A DNA stretch of 16,123 nucleotides from JAYEIA01 sp964472505 (lineage in GTDB: Bacteria > Bacteroidota > Bacteroidia > Bacteroidales > JAADGE01), in assembly GCA_964472505.1 (NCBI GenBank), contig CAYYQW010000085.1:1-16123 (forward strand), read 5' to 3'. This document shows, piece by piece, positions 13,553-16,123 of the stretch. Position 1 is the stretch's first letter. Every line of letters begins with the position of its first letter. The notes under the pieces were generated by a model. That model did not search any database, had not been told where the DNA came from, and was given only the letters and a program-made list of their open reading frames with translations. The position numbers were made by a program, and so were the translations under genes.

Positions 13553-14338
13553 TTATTTGAATACCCTTCTGAACCACATATTAAACAAATATACTTGTCG
13601 AGAAGACCAACTGTTGAGCGGAACGGTTATGCCGGTGGAAATAAATAAATTTCCGGCGGGATAGTTTTCATAAGGCTTTACGGTATTGCCGTCATCAAGA
13701 AACAGGCTGTAGTCTTTATTGAGAAAACCACCAATCACGTAATTAAGCTCAAAATTTAAGAACATGTAATTGAGCCCGGCTATGGCGGTAAAGTTTTGTT
13801 TTTCAATCATATCCGTTCCGGGGTTAGTCAGATTTACTCGGCTGGTCCAGTTTACTTCTTCCGCTTTGTTATAAATCAGGTTTCTGTCGTAACGCATACC
13901 AAGATACAAGTAATTCTGTTTTTCGTAGTAGCGATTTCCCAGCTTAATATACGCAGGAACAGATGCTCGCGACAACAGATGTTTCTGAGTCAGGGTATAG
14001 CGCTCATCGGTAGTTTTATATTCTACGGCTTGTCCGTAGTGGGTATATTCAAGACCTATCACAAAGCCAATTTTATCGTTTTTCAGGTCATAATTGTATA
14101 TGATGCCGCCGTAGTATCCGGGTACATAATCAAAAAATGATTCGGTACTGTTTAATTGCATATCGCCAAAAGGCGTATCCAAAAACAGATAAGAAAAGTT
14201 GTCGGGTTGCGGATTAAACATGCTGTGTGTAACCCCGGCTTTTATTGAAAAGTACCGAAATTCCGATTTTCCGTATTGACCAAAAGCAAATAGCGTTGAG
14301 AAGCTTATTATTAATGCTGTTAAAATGTATTTTTTCAT
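13553..14338 (-). CDS. Outer-membrane beta-barrel protein
   Basis: Protein of 261 residues with a signal peptide (MKKYILTALIISFSTLFAFG, cut before QYGKSE). The mature chain is a run of amphipathic strands with Tyr/Phe girdles, for example FSIKAGVTHSMF (30-41), IGFVIGLEYTHYGQAVEY, YLYLGMRYDRNLIY and FTAIAGLNYMFLNFELNYVI, ending in QVYLFNMWFRRVFK. This suits an outer-membrane barrel of the OMP_b-brl_2/PorT-like kind (about 10-12 strands). It starts 35 nt after the Kelch lipoprotein gene and is likely its partner in a two-gene transcript. The ligand is unknown. Confidence 0.75.
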   Translation of the reverse strand: MKKYILTALIISFSTLFAFGQYGKSEFRYFSIKAGVTHSMFNPQPDNFSYLFLDTPFGDMQLNSTESFFDYVPGYYGGIIYNYDLKNDKIGFVIGLEYTHYGQAVEYKTTDERYTLTQKHLLSRASVPAYIKLGNRYYEKQNYLYLGMRYDRNLIYNKAEEVNWTSRVNLTNPGTDMIEKQNFTAIAGLNYMFLNFELNYVIGGFLNKDYSLFLDDGNTVKPYENYPAGNLFISTGITVPLNSWSSRQVYLFNMWFRRVFK

Positions 14339-14373
14339 GCTTATTAATTACCGGTTTTATAAATATTGTAAAA

Positions 14374-15858
14374 TTAGGGGCGATATTGCCAAAGATCCTG
14401 AAAGTAATCAGTGATGGTTTCTCCGCGGCCTAAGCCGAGATAGCCTCTGAAGTCATTATCTCCGTATTTTATACCTTCACCAATGGCATTTTTGCGAGCT
14501 CCGCCGCCATAAAATGCCCTTTGCTCCCAATCGTCTATGAAAGGATTATATCTCCAAAAATCGCTGCATATACTGTCGGCATCTTGTCCGGTACCGATAT
14601 AGCCAAAGTCTTCAACGGTGAAGCCCACGGCATCGGCTCTTGGGGTTGAGGGGAAGGATTTTTTTTGTATCCAGGCGCCTTTTCCGTCAATGGTTTGCCT
14701 GTACATCCAGAGGTCGTTTCGCAGCCTATCCTCGTCGTCCATACCGCCGCAGACAAAATAGGTATTTCCAATTTTGAATCCGGCAGCTTTGGTTCTGGGC
14801 CCGGCGCGGAATCTTGTCATTTGTCGCCAAGTTCCCTGTGGGTGGTTAGAGTCTGTTAGAGTGGGGTCGAGTTGATAAACATCATCCAGTATTCCGTTTT
14901 GAGTACCGGTGCCTAAACCTACATAACCTTTCCCGTTAAGAGTAAAAGCAATGGCTTCTTGCCTTCCGAAGCCCGGGAATTGAGAGTTGTCTTTTAGCCG
15001 CAGCCAACTGTCATCCGTTAGGTTCCATCGGTAAAACTCATTGGTAACCAATGTGTCGGTTCCGTCCACGGTAAAGCCGGTTCCGATATATGCATAGTCT
15101 TTATATACACCTACGTTAACTCTTACATTGGTTATGACAAATGCAACGGCATTGCTTATTGAGGTTCCCGGATAGGTGGTTGCTTGTGTCCAGCTGTCGC
15201 TGTTGGGGTTGTATTTATAAATTTCTTTGAAAATGCCGTATTGGTTATTAACCAGACCAACATATATTTCATCTTTATAGGTGAATGAAATGGCGCCGTC
15301 GCCTTGGTTACCGTCAAAAGGCATGCGTTCTTCCCAGACGTCTTTCGGGGCGGCAGTTATGATTTGGGTTTCTACCGGGTTAAAAGCGGTATCCTTAGGT
15401 ACGGCTTGCCCGTTGTTGAAGTCTCCTGTAATGACATATGAGCGCACATAGTAAGGCGTTTCGGGTACCAGGTTAATCATTATACTTTCGAAAGTATCGT
15501 CTCTGCTTAAAGTGTCCATGAACTGATCCGGTTTTCCGTCTTCATCGTTATCTATCATATACATAGTGGCTGATGCTTCGGTTACTTTTGCCTTGGGCGA
15601 TGTTCCCCAAACATGGCCGTAAATTAATATGCTGTCTTTGGCATTGGCCGTATAGGTAAGGGTTTCTTCAACTTTGGCATATACATCGCGAATGATGGTC
15701 GCCGTATCGGGCAGCCCGCTGATATATTTTGAGGCTCCTTGTGATGTCTGATAAGTCCCGCTGTTGTACTCTCTTACAAAAGTATATGATTTTTCATCAA
15801 ATTGACAGGCAGACAAAAAGATGAAAGTTGACAATATTAATAAGAATATGTGTTTCAT
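14374..15858 (-). CDS. Kelch-type propeller lipoprotein
   Basis: Protein of 494 residues with a lipoprotein signal (MKHIFLLILSTFIFLSAC, Cys18, then QFDEKS). Residues about 50-170 form a fibronectin-III-like domain, ending in NLVPETPYYVRSYVITGDF. Residues about 185-494 carry five Kelch repeats with the pattern hydrophobic strand, GxG, then 'Y.YNP..D.W': VGLVNN... IYKYNPNSDSWTQ, YVGLGTG... GTWRQM, FVCGGMD... GAWIQK, YIGTGQD... FWRYNPFIDDWEQ and YLGLGRG... DLWQYRP. Architecture suggests a ligand-binding propeller on the outer membrane. No galactose-oxidase copper site was looked for residue by residue. The barrel gene follows 35 nt later. Confidence 0.85.
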   Translation of the reverse strand: MKHIFLLILSTFIFLSACQFDEKSYTFVREYNSGTYQTSQGASKYISGLPDTATIIRDVYAKVEETLTYTANAKDSILIYGHVWGTSPKAKVTEASATMYMIDNDEDGKPDQFMDTLSRDDTFESIMINLVPETPYYVRSYVITGDFNNGQAVPKDTAFNPVETQIITAAPKDVWEERMPFDGNQGDGAISFTYKDEIYVGLVNNQYGIFKEIYKYNPNSDSWTQATTYPGTSISNAVAFVITNVRVNVGVYKDYAYIGTGFTVDGTDTLVTNEFYRWNLTDDSWLRLKDNSQFPGFGRQEAIAFTLNGKGYVGLGTGTQNGILDDVYQLDPTLTDSNHPQGTWRQMTRFRAGPRTKAAGFKIGNTYFVCGGMDDEDRLRNDLWMYRQTIDGKGAWIQKKSFPSTPRADAVGFTVEDFGYIGTGQDADSICSDFWRYNPFIDDWEQRAFYGGGARKNAIGEGIKYGDNDFRGYLGLGRGETITDYFQDLWQYRP

Positions 15859-15935
15859 TGCTAATTAGTTACAGATTGATAAAAAGAAATACCATGCTTT
15901 ACAAACGCATTTTCAACGGCTTTTATTTTCAGCGA

Positions 15936-15964
15936 AAAATATAAATTATTTAACTGTAAGCAAA
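15936..15964 (-). promoter_or_regulatory. Possible promoter of the Kelch lipoprotein gene
   Basis: Minus strand: TTTG (15964-15961), 17 nt, then TATATTTT (15943-15936), one base off TAnnTTTG. It would give a leader of about 70 nt before the ATG at 15858. The remaining upstream DNA, 15965-16065, has no gene; only a small interrupted hairpin at 16020-16040 (GATC ends, GCTTT/AAAGC stem) is visible. Confidence 0.35.
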
Positions 15965-16065
15965 AATTGTTCCGTGAATTATATTTTCGTGGTGATTGAA
16001 GTTTCATGTGGGCAGATTAGATCGCTTTTGAAAGCAGATCCTTAGCTTTAAGTGCGACTCATATA

Positions 16066-16123
16066 TTATAATAGTTCGTTATGCTTTTCCATTAGACTGA
16101 AAATGAGAACTTTGCCAAAGTTT
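16066..16123. repeat. Inverted second copy of the cysK-upstream repeat (cut by window edge)
   Basis: On the minus strand this reads AAACTTTGGCAAAGTT (16123-16108), then a stretch that matches 3816-3857. Over 58 positions there are two differences, both T in the 3800-3857 copy and C here. Similarity stops at 16066, matching the end of the other copy at 3857. The copy is truncated by the window edge, so the other arm is not visible. Confidence 0.75.

Overview
The window looks like a piece of a Bacteroidota (Bacteroidetes) chromosome. Intergenic DNA is AT-rich. Recognisable promoters are of the Bacteroidota type (TTTG, about 17-21 nt, then TAnnTTTG). Many products are exported lipoproteins or small outer-membrane beta-barrels, and one large secreted protein ends in a type IX secretion (T9SS) sorting domain. 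I could not place it below phylum; a marine or gut Bacteroidales/Marinilabiliales relative is a guess. No rRNA, tRNA, CRISPR array or intact mobile element was seen.

Layout. 1-515: the 5' end of a minus-strand membrane protein gene with a palindromic promoter, then two sequence-related covarying hairpins and two copies of a plus-strand promoter core. 516-2171: an AsmA/DUF748-like envelope protein. 2172-2867: a gene graveyard holding an unidentified minus-strand ORF tail, the C-terminal end of a HepT-type toxin whose catalytic His is replaced by Arg, and the 5' part of an IS1380-like transposase. 2868-4774: cysteine synthesis, serine O-acetyltransferase followed by cysteine synthase, separated by a palindrome-rich repeat. 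4849-8504: six consecutive plus-strand genes for exported proteins (two small lipoproteins, two LVIVD propeller lipoproteins, two paralogous beta-barrel proteins). 12114-8560 (minus): rtcB RNA ligase, an Asp-box T9SS-secreted protein and a YeeZ-like nucleotide-sugar/SDR protein, likely one transcript. 12176-13384 (plus): mnmA, divergent from rtcB with facing promoters. 13385-13552: heptamer repeats forming a large hairpin between convergent genes. 15858-13553 (minus): a Kelch propeller lipoprotein and an outer-membrane beta-barrel. The last 58 bases are a near-identical inverted copy of the repeat in front of cysK.

How the genes fit together. cysE and cysK carry out the two steps from serine to cysteine. 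rtcB (RNA ligation) and mnmA (tRNA wobble thiolation) are both RNA-handling housekeeping genes and share one promoter region. Two separate loci pair propeller-type lipoproteins with small outer-membrane barrels, which suggests surface complexes of unknown role.

The most unusual non-coding content is the dispersed repeat at 3721-3857 and 16066-16123, and the hairpin pair at 205-304. I found no convincing complete new defence or mobile system; the HepT fragment is only a relic of one.
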